DNA of 64,000 nucleotides from Heterodera schachtii. Its lineage: Eukaryota > Nematoda > Chromadorea > Rhabditida > Heteroderidae. Below, in pieces: positions 12,985 through 23,494 of this stretch (positions are counted from its first letter, which is position 1; the number at the start of each line of letters is the position of its first letter). Under the pieces are notes generated by a model. That model worked only from the letters and a program-made list of their open reading frames with translations, was not told the origin of the DNA and did no database searches. Made by a program: the position numbers and the translations under genes. The stretch covers positions 314,290 to 378,289 of the forward strand of contig SIJG01000095.1 of the NCBI GenBank assembly GCA_023374025.1, given 5' to 3'.

Positions 12985-13480
12985 ACTAATTGGGCATCGC
13001 TTCATCAGCAAATCAACAGCATCATAACTTGACACTTTCTCTAATGTCAGCTTTTCTTTGGTCCGTTCGTTCACAGATTCAAATGGCTCAGTTGGCATTG
13101 TTCTCACATGTTCACTTCGAATAATGTAACTGGCTGCCATCGCTTCTGTTGGCCATTTTTGCTCGGCGTGTGTAACCATTTGGACAAAACTTGGCCAGCA
13201 GTTGCGTTTGGCCCATCATCGCCAATTCCATCGGGGAACAGATCAGTGGATTCGATTGAATTAATGTTAAGATCGGTGAGTCCGGACAATTGTCCAAATT
13301 TCACGGATAAACACATCCCAAATTGACTGGTTACAATGCTCAATATACAATTCCAATTTGGTGCCAATTGAGTCAAAGCGAAATACAATGACAGAGTGGT
13401 CAATATATCTAAATAAACAAGGAACAACATATAGAAAACGTGGGACGGGTCAATGGCAACTCGTACAAAAATTTTCAAAA
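12600..13480 (-). pseudogene. F-box-like family gene, frame-broken copy (unit A'')
   Basis: The longest copy of the family on this side. Reading from 13480 downward, one frame carries a GTKLELYIEHCNQSIW.. segment. Another carries DLFPDGIGDDGPNATAGQ and SKWLHTPSKNGQQKR. A third frame then gives SYIIRSEHVRTMP, NERTKEKLTLEK, RCPISEKAATIQW and FELWHGNHTIG, followed by the PLSPSTEEKADQS exon. The order fits the family as I remember it (GTKLEL, GDDGPN, SKWLHT, SYIIR, RCPI). The frame changes and the missing stretch after QQKR indicate a pseudogene, although an unrecognised intron could explain one switch. Function in cyst nematodes is not established from sequence. Confidence 0.6.
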
Positions 13481-13559
13481 AGAATTTTCAACTAAAACTT
13501 AGAATTTTTAGATAAAAAATAAAAAAAATCTAATGGATTTTTTAGCCTAGAAAAACTTT

Positions 13560-13665
13560 TTAAAACACTTGATATCAACCGAAATTTTTGCGAAGGGGTC
13601 TGGAGGGGGGGGGGGGGGGGGGGTCGGGGGGGGGGGGGGGGGTCAGCGGCCAATTTTGCGAAATG
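13560..13665. repeat. Poly-G tract repeat with CAGCGGCCAA motif
   Basis: Two long G runs, separated by TC, are followed by GTCAGCGGCCAATTTTGCGAA. The same motif (GCAGCGGCCGACTTTGTGAA) follows a G-rich run at 33445-33485, so this is a dispersed repeat rather than random sequence. Confidence 0.5.
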
Positions 13666-13782
13666 GTCCAGCCATGTAAATTTGAAAAAGTCTAAAATTT
13701 TCTTTATTAATTTTTTCATGTTATTTCGCTTTTTGTAAGGCTATCGAATGATATCAAGATTGTTAGATTTGGTCGATAATGA

Positions 13783-13995
13783 AAAAAAAACGACGAAAAT
13801 TGGGAGAACAATTTAAACAATGTCAAATTTGATTTGCGTGGTGGCAGGATTTGCAAAATTGGGTGAGCAAAATGCTTTTGTTTGTAATTAATGTGCTCAT
13901 TAAATTAAAATTGCACTTTTAATTAGTCCGTTGTCTCCATCAAAGCGAAGGAAGTGGTCCATCTGATGAGCCACAGGAAAAGAAGTGAATTTGAG
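13783..13995 (+). pseudogene. Short F-box-family fragment
   Basis: Contains DENWENNLNNVKFDLRGG and, after an intron-like gap with a TTAATTAG acceptor, PLSPSKRRK. This is the 3' end of the same family as at 30361-30650 and 40926-41703. It is too short to be a gene. Confidence 0.5.
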
Positions 13996-14257
13996 AAATG
14001 ATCGATCCTTTTGTATCGATGGATGTATTTGGAATTGTTTTAGTGCTCCCTTTTTTCTTTTAAAATATTGGTATATCTTTTTAAATTGCTGATTTTTTAT
14101 TTTAATTTAACGGATTTCGGTTAGAATTTTTATTAATGCTGTTTAAACAAAAACGTCAAAAATTCAAACATTTCTCGAATTTCTCAATTTTATTTTAAAA
14201 TTGATAAAACGAGCAAAAAATCAATCAAAACCAGGGCTCCCAGATCTGAGGCTTAGC

Positions 14258-14263
14258 CTCATT
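14258..14263. other. 6 bp target-site duplication, left
   Basis: CTCATT immediately precedes the first base of the palindromic element and is repeated at 29571-29576 just after its last base. Six-bp duplications are characteristic of Polinton/Maverick integration. Confidence 0.8.
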
Positions 14264-14319
14264 AGTAGTATATAGCGTCAAAAGGTTGCGGGTTGGTTGC
14301 GGGTGTTTACCGCACAAAC

Positions 14320-14530
14320 CCGTGCCTATGGGAGGGGTGCACCCCTTTGAAGTTACCGCCGCAGGTTTTATCGAACTTATTTGAGTGGCGCAACCCTTTG
14401 AAGTTGCCGCCCGATCACAATCCCGAGCCTATGGGATTCGTTGAAGTCTGTCGCCAAGATCCAAAACCTATTGGACCCCAATGAAGTTGCCGCCCAACCA
14501 AATCCGATTTCCCAAAATTGTTGCGGCTTT
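14320..14530. repeat. Degenerate subterminal repeats, left end
   Basis: Four or five degenerate units of the type CCTATTGGACC...TTGAAGTTGCCGCCC lie just inside the left end. The mirror array is at 29305-29515. The same unit recurs beside the centre (21800-21930 and mirror). They may be recognition sites for end-binding proteins (inference). Confidence 0.7.
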
Positions 14531-14578
14531 TTTTTTGCCGATCCTTCCCCGCGCCGCGGAAGGTCATCAATCATCCGC

Positions 14579-14598
14579 CTGTCACCAGAGTGACAGGT
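14579..14598. promoter_or_regulatory. Hairpin CCTGTCA..TGACAGG near the left end
   Basis: A short perfect inverted repeat, CCTGTCACCAGAGTGACAGG. A related hairpin with an 8 bp stem (ACCTGTCA/TGACAGGT) occurs at 21714-21735 near the centre, and both are mirrored in the right arm. The repeated use at both ends of each arm suggests a structural or protein-binding site. Confidence 0.5.
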
Positions 14599-15543
14599 GG
14601 AGGAAATTCAATTTTTATTTTCAAATTTAATTTTTTCCAAACCTTTTGGGGCGGTTTTATTTTCTAAAATCCAGAGATTTTTTTATGATGCTTTTTCTGA
14701 TCTTGAAATTAAAAACTTTTGAAAAGTTGCCAAAACCGTGCGGTTTTTTATCATCCCCCCTCCCCTCCCTCCCCGCTCGCCCAGCACCGCGATGCCGACG
14801 CCGCCGCGCAAAATAATCGATAACGGAATTTGGAAGCGAATTAATTGATATTGGCAGCAAACAATATCAATTATGAATTGGACAATAAAATTAATTATTT
14901 GAATCCAATTAAAAATGAATAAATAAATCAGGATGCAAAACCTTTTCAAAAGTAGGTCAACTGTCAACAAAAAATTGATTGATGGGTTTTTTATTTTCTT
15001 CCATTATTTCGCAATCTGCACGTGACTTTTTGTTCCAATTATTTCAAAATATGTCCCCTAAATTAGGTCAACTGTCAATAAAATGTGATTGATTGGTTTC
15101 TTATTTCGCAATTGACCCGTTCATTTCTCAATGGTCCAACTATTTCGCAATATCGCCCCTAATTTTGCAAAACTGTCACAAAAAATGATTGATGACTTTT
15201 GAAATAAGGAAAATCCAGACGACTTTTTGCAGTTTTTTTCAATAAAATGTGACAGGTGTCTACCGAAATGATTGATTGCCCTCAAAATTAAGTCAGACCC
15301 AGACAGTCACGTGACTAGACCCCTCCCCTTTTTACCCATTTCGTACACCCGGCCCAACCCACAAATCATTCAACTAAATAGTTGGATTTCATTAAACTCT
15401 CTTCACGTTCTAATTTTAATTCGCTCCGCTCTATTTTTCCTTTAAATTAATTCTAATCTATTCCTATTTCCTACGTCTTTTTTCTTTTCAAATCTCTCTG
15501 CTCTCTTCAATTCTTCTGCTTCAATTTCGTTTTTCTCTTAAAA

Positions 15544-18500
15544 ATGTCTTTTAAACGCGTGAACTCCTTCCAACCCGCCGTGCCAATGGCCAAAAAATGG
15601 GATTTCCGATCAATCGGGTAAGTGATTTTTAATAAAATAATTTATTAAACAGTTATAAAATATATTATATGAGAAAACAACTTAAGAATTATTTCAAAAA
15701 ATAAATTTTTAATAAATTAAAATATTTCAGAAATAATTTTGCTGAAGAGATGGAAAATTATAAATTAATGGATTATCAAACGACTACTTGCGAAAAATTT
15801 GGATTTACGAAAAATATTACGGAATTTCGTGTCAACCCGGACGTGGGACGCCCTGACGAAGCGATGAAGGATGCGATCGACAACATGATAAAGGTGGCTA
15901 TAAAGACTACGGAAGAAAAAATGAAACGAAAAGTGCGGATGTTTGGAGTGGCAATTACGGGTGCAGGGCTTTCTTTCCCTGTGTGGGTGCCGTATCGGGC
16001 GTACCCCCAGAATAATGCGGATGTTATCATGGAGGAAATCAACAAACTTGGACAGAGCGGGGATGGAGAGGAGAATAAGAAAATGCTTTTATTGTCTGAA
16101 CCAATTACGATGAAAATTACTTGCGTGACCATGCCCAGTGGAGAGGGGCCGAGGAATTTCCACAAATTTGATTTTGGATTCAAGGAACACCAGCGGATAG
16201 GGTAAGTGTTTTTAATAAAAAATAAAATAAAATAATAAACAAAGTAAAAAATAATAATAAATTTAAAAAATTAAAATAAAATAAAATAATAAACAAAGTA
16301 AAAATAATAATAAATTTAAAAAATTAAAAATAAATAATAAACAAAAAAATAAATAAATAGAAAAATAAATTTTAAAAAATCAAATAAATAATTTAAAAAA
16401 TAATAAAGAAAATAAAATAAGTTTAAAATAATTATTTTAAATAATTTAATGAAGCAAAAAACAAACAGAAAAATATTTTTAAAAATCAAAAAATAAATTA
16501 AATAATAAAGAAAAAACAAAAATAATAATAAAAATAAATTTAAGGATTACAAATGGGGATAAATTTTGCCTGTTTTACGCGCTGATGTCGTCAATTAATT
16601 ATTTAACTATGGATAAATATTCATTTATTCGTTTTATGAAGAACTTAGCAAGACAAAAGGAGGCGGCTTTTGAACTTATACGGAATTGTGAGATTAATGG
16701 AAATGAAATGAGTTACGGAGTGGAGCAATTACCGACTGTTCAGAATTATTGGGTAGGTTAAAAAATTAATGGAAAAATACTAAAATAATAAATATTTTAG
16801 GATGAGATTTACCCCGGTAAATACCGGGTTGTGGCATTTGAGAAGTCTGCAGATCCGCGGAAATCAATCCGTGTTTTGTGGAAGGGTCCAATGGGACGAG
16901 AGAAGGTTGTGCCTATATTTTTGGAGAACAATCACTGGGATGGTCTAAAGAAATATGTCTGCTTTTTCAATCGCGGGAAAAAATTTTGTGTTGACTGCGA
17001 GTGCTTTTATGATCAGGATGTTAAACATACGATAGAATGCCGGGCAAGGTGCTATTATTGTAACAAAGTGGGGGGAGTTCCGTGCCAAAAGGAGAGTGAA
17101 GTTAAAATTGAATGCCCGAAGTGTCGACGTTATTTTTACAATTGGCAGTGTTACAATTATCATCAGGGACATCAAACCTGCAGGTTATGGAAGCGTTGTG
17201 TGGTGTGCGACAAGACTTATTTATTAAACCCAAAGAAGGACCATGAATGCGGAGAGACTTATTGTCAGCTTTGTAGTGTGAGCCACGACCCCAAAAGGGG
17301 TTGTTATATTATGCCGATTGAGGAAAAAGAGGAAAAGGATGTTTACCGAATTGTCGTTTGGGTAAGATTTAATAAACAAAAACTAGCAAATAGGTCTTGT
17401 TTTACAGGATTCGGAGACTTCGCAGGATACGTTTTACAAGGGGGACCAGAAGGAGCATGTGATCAATTATATTTCGGTGAGAGTGACGTGTACGGAGTGT
17501 TGTGACGACAAAAAGAGGACAAATTGCAAAATTTGTGGGGAGGAGAGGACCAAGGATTGGAGCGAGGCAGAGGGACATGAACCAACGAAGGATTTTGTAG
17601 AATGGATATTAACGGCATTTACCAATTACGATACGTACATATTTGCGCACAACGCCGGACGATTTGATGGTAAAAAATATTTGTAAATTCTATTTTTATT
17701 AAAATTTCAGGGCATTTTGTTTTTAACTACCTCTGCCGTACCGGGAAGAACCCGTTACCGCTCATCAACGGATTAAAAATATATGAATTCAAAGTGCAAA
17801 ATTCGAAGAAACATTCAAAGCTGATTTGGAGAGACTCGTGTTTATTGATGCCGGTGAAGCTTGAGTCGCTGAAGGCGACATTTAATTTGGAATGTGAGGA
17901 CAAGCCCTTTTTCCCTTATTACTACAACAAGAAAGAAAATTATGGAATACGATTGGAACATCTGCCCCCAATGGAGGATTATTCACCGGGATCTATGAAT
18001 AAGGACAAATACGAAAAATTCGAAAAATGGTGAGAAAATATGAATTAAATTTGAATTAAATTTTTCTTTCAGGTACAACGAAAACAAGGAGACGCCTTTT
18101 TATTTGGATGAAGAATTGAAAAATTATTGCCGAAACGACACGGAGATTTTATTGCTATCGATTATTGAGTTTCGAAGGATATTGATTAACGACATTACGA
18201 AGGGGTTCGACCCGTTGCCGAGGAGCTGTACGAATGCGGGAGTTGCGATGAATATATTCAAGGCATTGTTTTTGTTGAAGGAGCAGTTATCGATTGTGCC
18301 GGAGAAGGGATATGAGCGGTGTGACCGGGCCAGTGTGATGGCCATTAAATATTTGGAGTGGAGAAGCAAGCGGGATGAAATTGAGATACGGCACGCAGGG
18401 AATGGACGAGAGGTCAAAGTCGGAAAATATAAATTGGATGGATTTATTGTGAATGAAGGAGCTAGGGACAAATGCATTGAAGTGATGGGATGCTACATAC

Positions 18501-20338
18501 ATGGATGTTTGAATTGTTATGACCCGGCGGCGGAATTGATTGGAGGAAGAACGGCCCAGGAATTAAATGATGATACTCAGGAGAGATTGGCGGAATTGCG
18601 GAAAAGTTTGGAGGTCGAAGAAGTTTGGGTAGGTTTAATTTATTTGATAGAAATTTTTATCTCCGGTTTTTAGGGTTGTCAAATTGAGAAGGAATTGAAA
18701 AAAGATGAAGAAATGCGGGACTTCTTCGACGACAGAGGGAATGAGAAGGGGCCGATTGATCCGCGGATGGCGTATGCGGGAGGAAGGACCGGACCGATGA
18801 AATTGTTTGCCAAATCGGATGAGAAGAAAAAGATTAGTGTTTACGACATTGTGAGTCTGTACCCGTCAGTGAATTACGGTACAGCTTACCCGATTGGTTT
18901 GCCGAAGATTATTATACCGAAGAGCGATGAGATTAATGTAAATTGGACGAGACCGGAGGATTTGAAATATAAGGGGTTGTATAAAGTGAGGGTTAACCCG
19001 CCGCGAGGGTTGCGGATTCCGGTTCTGCAGTTGAAGTGTGATGAGAGATTATTATTCCCGTTGTGTTGGAGATGTGCGTCAACATTTAAGAAGGAAACTA
19101 CGAGATGTGATTACAATTGCCCCCATGATGTGGCACAGCGGAGATACGTGGCGACATATACCAGCGTTGAATTGGTAAGAACCTATGGTGGGAAAATTTA
19201 AAAAAAATTTGACATTTTCAGGCAAAGGCGTTGGAATGCGGTTATACTGTGGACAGATTTTATAGAGCGTGGCACTACGAGGAGGAGGCGGATGATTTAT
19301 TCAAGGGATACGTGCGATTATTTTTGAAGCTGAAGGAGGAGGCAAGCGGTTTCCCAAAGGGAGTTGAGACGGAGGAGCAGAAGGATATGTGGAGAGAAGA
19401 GTATAAGGAAAAATATGGGATCGACATTGAATTGGCTAAAGTGAAGAAGAATCCGGGATTGCGGTACATAAGCAAGTTGATGCTAAATAGCTTATGGGTA
19501 AGATTTAAGGTTTTGTGACAAAATTATAACTTATTATTTCAGGGAAAGTTTTCGATGAGAAATTGTTTGAATAAGAATGCGGTGATTGATAGGGCTTCGG
19601 AGTTTTATAAAATTGCGTGTGATCATAAAATTGAATTATGTGATATTGTTGAATATTCGGATGAAGCGATTAGATTGATATACAGGGACAAGGAGGACTT
19701 TGTGATGGAGCACAAGTCTAGCAACATAGTCATTAGTTTATGGTAAGTTCATAAAATTATAAATTTGTATATAAACTAATTTTTAGGACGACGAGTATGG
19801 CGAGGTTAAAATTATTGGAATTCATGAGAGAAGCGGAGAGCCATGGCGGGGAGATATTGTACACGGACACGGACAGTATTTTTGTTAGGCACGATCGGGA
19901 TGTGGAGCCGATCACGACGGGGAAATATTTGGGAGAAATGAGCGAGGAATACGGCGGCTATGAGATTGAAGAATATTGCTGTGGAGGGGCGAAGCAGTAC
20001 GCACTGAAGATGAGGAACAAACAGACGGGGGAGATCGAATACGTTATGAAGATTAGAGGGATTACGTTCGATGTGGATAATAAGAAGACTTTACATTACG
20101 ACACATTCAGGGAGATGGTTTTGAATTATGGGAAAGGGGAGGTGGACCCGGCATTCTTCGTCTACAAGAATGATTTTGGGTAAGTTTTCAAAAAATATTT
20201 GCGTCATAAAAATTAATGTTTAGGCCAACGCGGGATTCGAAAGTGGTGACGAGGGAGAAGCACAAAATGTACAAGCCGGTCTGCCAGAAAGGGATAATCG
20301 ATGAAGAACTTAATGTGATGCCATTTGGATTTTGCTAA
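15544..20338 (+). CDS. Family B (protein-primed type) DNA polymerase, left arm, 12 exons
   Basis: Replicative DNA polymerase of the Polinton/viral-organellar type. Exons: 15544-15617, 15731-16201, 16545-16752, 16801-17361, 17408-17669, 17711-18029, 18073-18628, 18674-19174, 19222-19497, 19543-19742, 19787-20179, 20224-20338. All phases agree, giving 1311 aa. Residues 1-250 are unassigned and include NGDKFCLFYA (about 185-194), which looks OTU/papain-like but is unproven. A Cys/His-rich region spans about 314-419. Exonuclease motifs: DSE at 439, NAGRFD at 520-525 and YCRND at 650-654. Polymerase motifs: A, DIVSLYPS with Asp875; B, KLMLNSLWGKF from 1069; C, YTDTDS with Asp1170 and Asp1172. All catalytic residues are present. 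The ATG is the first in-frame start. Two AATAAA signals follow at 20365 and 20375. Introns show it is expressed from the nucleus. The right arm has a second intact copy facing it. Confidence 0.9.
16202..16544. other. Low-complexity A/T intron of the polymerase gene
   Basis: Intron 2 is almost entirely A and T, built of AATAAA- and AAATAAT-like runs between GTAAGT and TTTAAG. It is mirrored at 27289-27631. It has no coding content, but it is the longest intron and is kept nearly identical between arms. Confidence 0.7.
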
Positions 20339-21125
20339 TTTTGTATTATTGTTGTTTTTTGTTAAATAAAGTTGAATAAAAAATTAAAGTGATATTAGGA
20401 CTAGCGGGGGTGGAACGGCCTAAAGTGAAGGCCCACGCCTGTTAGCCGTAATATTTTTATAAAAAAACCAACGTTCCAGGGGAAAGTGCAACCCAGATTT
20501 GATCTAATTCTCTGGCGCGGCTTAAAAATTTTTGATTTAGTTATAATTAATAGACTAATTCGATTCATTCTATAAGTAAAAATTAACAGAGAAGAGTTTG
20601 GCCCGCCTTTGAAAGCGTAGGACCTATAGTAAGTGTTTACGACAAAAACTGTTCTTAGCAAAAAAAGGCCTCAAAACCCTTTTCTAGCAAATTTCATTTG
20701 TCTTTGTGTACGAAAGACCACACATTAAGATATGCTAATTCCAAAACTCCTGCTGCATTGACTGATGAATTTATTTAGTATGATGAATTGCCAGAAGAAT
20801 GCTTAAGGCGAATTTTAGGAGCTATAATTTACACATTAGACCCAGCGATGGAAATTGTGAAAATAGACTAAAAACCGAAAAGCCAGAACTAAAATCCTGA
20901 GCTAAAAGGGTGAAATAGGTGAAATACCGAAACTACAAGGTGAAAAATTTAGGTGAAAACTCATATAGTGCCATGTTTTCGAGCGGGATATGTGATGAAT
21001 GTTTAGGTGAAAACAGGTGAAAATAGGTGAAATGGTAAAAGAACAAAGGTGAAATATTCGAGAAATGGTGAAAAGGGTGAAAATATATATATAGGTTACA
21101 TGCATTTAAGGGCATAACAAAAATA
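20339..21125. other. Arm interior, 3' of the polymerase, no gene supported
   Basis: After the polymerase polyadenylation signals comes a GC-richer block (20400-20530, with CTAGCGGGGGTGGAACGG). A stretch with repeated GGTGAAAA motifs follows (20905-21085). Open frames here on either strand have no recognisable domains. The block is mirrored at 22708-23494 with only a few mismatches. Confidence 0.5.
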
Positions 21126-21410
21126 ATGACAAAATTGGTCGCTGTCAGCTGCGCAAAAGGTATGTTCTGCGATGGATATCGTTACTACAAACACAAAAAG
21201 ACGAAGAATAAAACATGGTGGAAGTGTGAGCATTACCATTATGGATGTAAGGGTTGGGGTTTGAAAGCAATGGTGAATTTATTAACACGCAAAGACATAA
21301 TCATCAACCAGATTCTGTATTACTTCAGATTGAGAGGGAAAAGTAGATTTTATTTTCTTAGGGCATGAATAATATGTTAGTTTTTTTGAATAAACAAGGG
21401 ATTTATGGTC
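21126..21410 (+). pseudogene. FLYWCH-type zinc finger, frameshifted, left arm
   Basis: The frame from 21126 starts MTKLVAVSCAKG, then GYRYYKH, a WWKC motif and a second Cys (YHYGC). This is the order of a FLYWCH zinc finger, a DNA-binding module found in host regulators and in Mutator-like transposases. The closing HNH-P motif is present in the DNA at about 21297-21310 but in another reading frame, so a small indel breaks the domain. The frame then ends at 21368. The same break is present in the mirror copy, so it predates the palindrome or was homogenised across it. It may be a dead transposase or accessory gene. Confidence 0.6.
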
Positions 21411-21479
21411 CTGTTGCGTATTTTATTGATTTATTTTGTAACCTATTGCTTCATGCAGCATTGGCGGGGAGGGTGGGCG

Positions 21480-21895
21480 TAGTGTCATTATCGATTAATT
21501 TGCGCGACGGTGACACCGGTGAAGAGGATGGGGCACTGTCATTATTGATTATTTTATTTTGCGCGGCGTCAGCATCGGCGGTTAAGTTGGGGCGGCTTTA
21601 TTATCGATTATTTTTGTGCGCCTTGACATCGCGGCACACCGGCGGGCGGAGAGTAAATGCAAAAAACGCACGGTTTTGGGTAATTGCACCTTTTTAACAG
21701 ATACAATTTCATTACCTGTCATTATAGTGACAGGTTGATGATTGTTTACATTTCAGTAATGGTCACGGCGGTGAAAAAAATTGCCCGAGCGGATCAAAAC
21801 CTATTGGAGGGGTTAAGCCCTTTAAAGTTGCCCGCCCAACGAACCCAAACCTATTGGACCACTTTGAAGTTGCCGCCTAGAACCGAAACCTATTG
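21480..21895. repeat. Inner end of left arm resembling the outer end, inverted
   Basis: Read in reverse complement, this segment gives subterminal repeats, then the ACCTGTCA hairpin, then CCCAAAACCGTGCG with a T-run, then a GC-rich stretch and AATAATCGAT. The outer end (14484-14830) gives the same features in the same order, with CAAAACCGTGCGG at 14731-14743. Each arm therefore looks like a unit with its own imperfect inverted ends. The outermost 35 bp repeats are, however, in direct orientation. Confidence 0.65.
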
Positions 21896-21938
21896 GACCT
21901 CTTTGATGTTGCCCCGCAACCAAATCCAATTTCCCTAA
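21896..21938. other. 43 bp palindrome centre (unpaired spacer)
   Basis: The only part of the element not mirrored. It contains GTTGCCCCGCAACCAAATCC and TTTCCCTAA, similar to GCCGCCCAACCAAATCCG near the outer end, so it appears to be the remains of one arm's own end sequence. Confidence 0.8.
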
Positions 21939-22422
21939 CAATAGGTTTCGGTTCTGGGCGGCAACTTCAAAGTGGTCCAATAGGTTTGGGTTCGTTGGGC
22001 GGCAACTTTAAAGGACTTAACCCCTCCAATAAGTTTTGATCCGCTCGGGCAATTTTTTTCACCGCCGTGACCATTACTGAAATGTAAACAATCATCAACC
22101 TGTCACTATAATGACAGGTAATGAAATTGTATCTGTTAAAAAGGTGCAATTACCCAAAACCGTGCGTTTTTTGCATTTACTCTCCGCCCGCCGGTGTGCC
22201 GCGATGTCAAGGCGCACAAAAATAATCGATAATAAAGCCGCCCCAACTTAACCGCCGATGCTGACGCCGCGCAAAATAAAATAATCAATAATGACAGTGC
22301 CCCATCCTCTTCACCGGTGTCACCGTCGCGCAAATTAATCGATAATGACACTACGCCCACCCTCCCCGCCAATGCTGCATGAAGCAATAGGTTACAAAAT
22401 AAATCAATAAAATACGCAACAG

Positions 22423-22707
22423 GACCATAAATCCCTTGTTTATTCAAAAAAACTAACATATTATTCATGCCCTAAGAAAATAAAATCTACTTTTCCCTCT
22501 CAATCTGAAGTAATACAGAATCTGGTTGATGATTATGTCTTTGCGTGTTAATAAATTCACCATTGCTTTCAAACCCCAACCCTTACATCCATAATGGTAA
22601 TGCTCACACTTCCACCATGTTTTATTCTTCGTCTTTTTGTGTTTGTAGTAACGATATCCATCGCAGAACATACCTTTTGCGCAGCTGACAGCGACCAATT
22701 TTGTCAT
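22423..22707 (-). pseudogene. FLYWCH-type zinc finger, frameshifted, right arm
   Basis: Mirror of 21126-21410 and identical at protein level across the 80-residue frame, including the indel that removes the final HNH motif from the frame. Confidence 0.6.
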
Positions 22708-23494
22708 TATTTTTGTTATGCCCTTAAATGCATGTAACCTATATATATATTTTCACCTTTTTCACCATTTCTCGAATATTTCACCTTTGTTCTTTTACCA
22801 TTTCACCTATTTTCACCTGTTTTCACCTAAACATTCATCACATATCCCGCTCGAAAACATGGCACTATATGAGTTTTCACCTAAATTTTTCACCTTGTAG
22901 TTTCGATATTTCACCTATTTCACCCTTTTAGCTCAGGATTTTAGTACTAGCTTTTCGGCTTTTAGTCTATTTTCACAATTTCCATCTCTGGGTCTAATGT
23001 GTAAATTATAGCTCCTAAAATTCGCCTTAAACATTCTTCTGGCAATTCATCATACTAAATAAATTCATCAGTCAATGCAGCAGGAGTTTTGGAATTAGCA
23101 TATCTTAATGTGTGGTCTTTCGTACACAAAGACAAATGAAATTTGCTAGAAAAGGGTTTTGAGGCCTTTTTTTGCTAAGAACAGTTTTTGTCGTAAACAC
23201 TTACTATAGGTCCTACGCTTTCAAAGGCGGGCCAAACTCTTCTCTGTTAATTTTTACTTATAGAATGAATCGAATTAGTCTATTAATTATAACTAAATCA
23301 AAAATTTTTAAGCCGCGCCAGAGAATTAGATCAAATCTGGGTGGCACTTTCCCCTGGAACGTTGGATTTTTTATAAAAATATTACGGCTAACAGGAGTGG
23401 GCCTTCACTTTAGGCCGTTCCACCCCCGCTAGTCCTAATATCACTTTAATTTTTTATTCAACTTTATTTAACAAAAAACAACAATAATACAAAA

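Noticed and set aside
21365..21697. 110-residue frame conserved in both arms
   Set aside because: Conservation is explained by the palindrome. It overlaps terminal-like repeats and has no domain.
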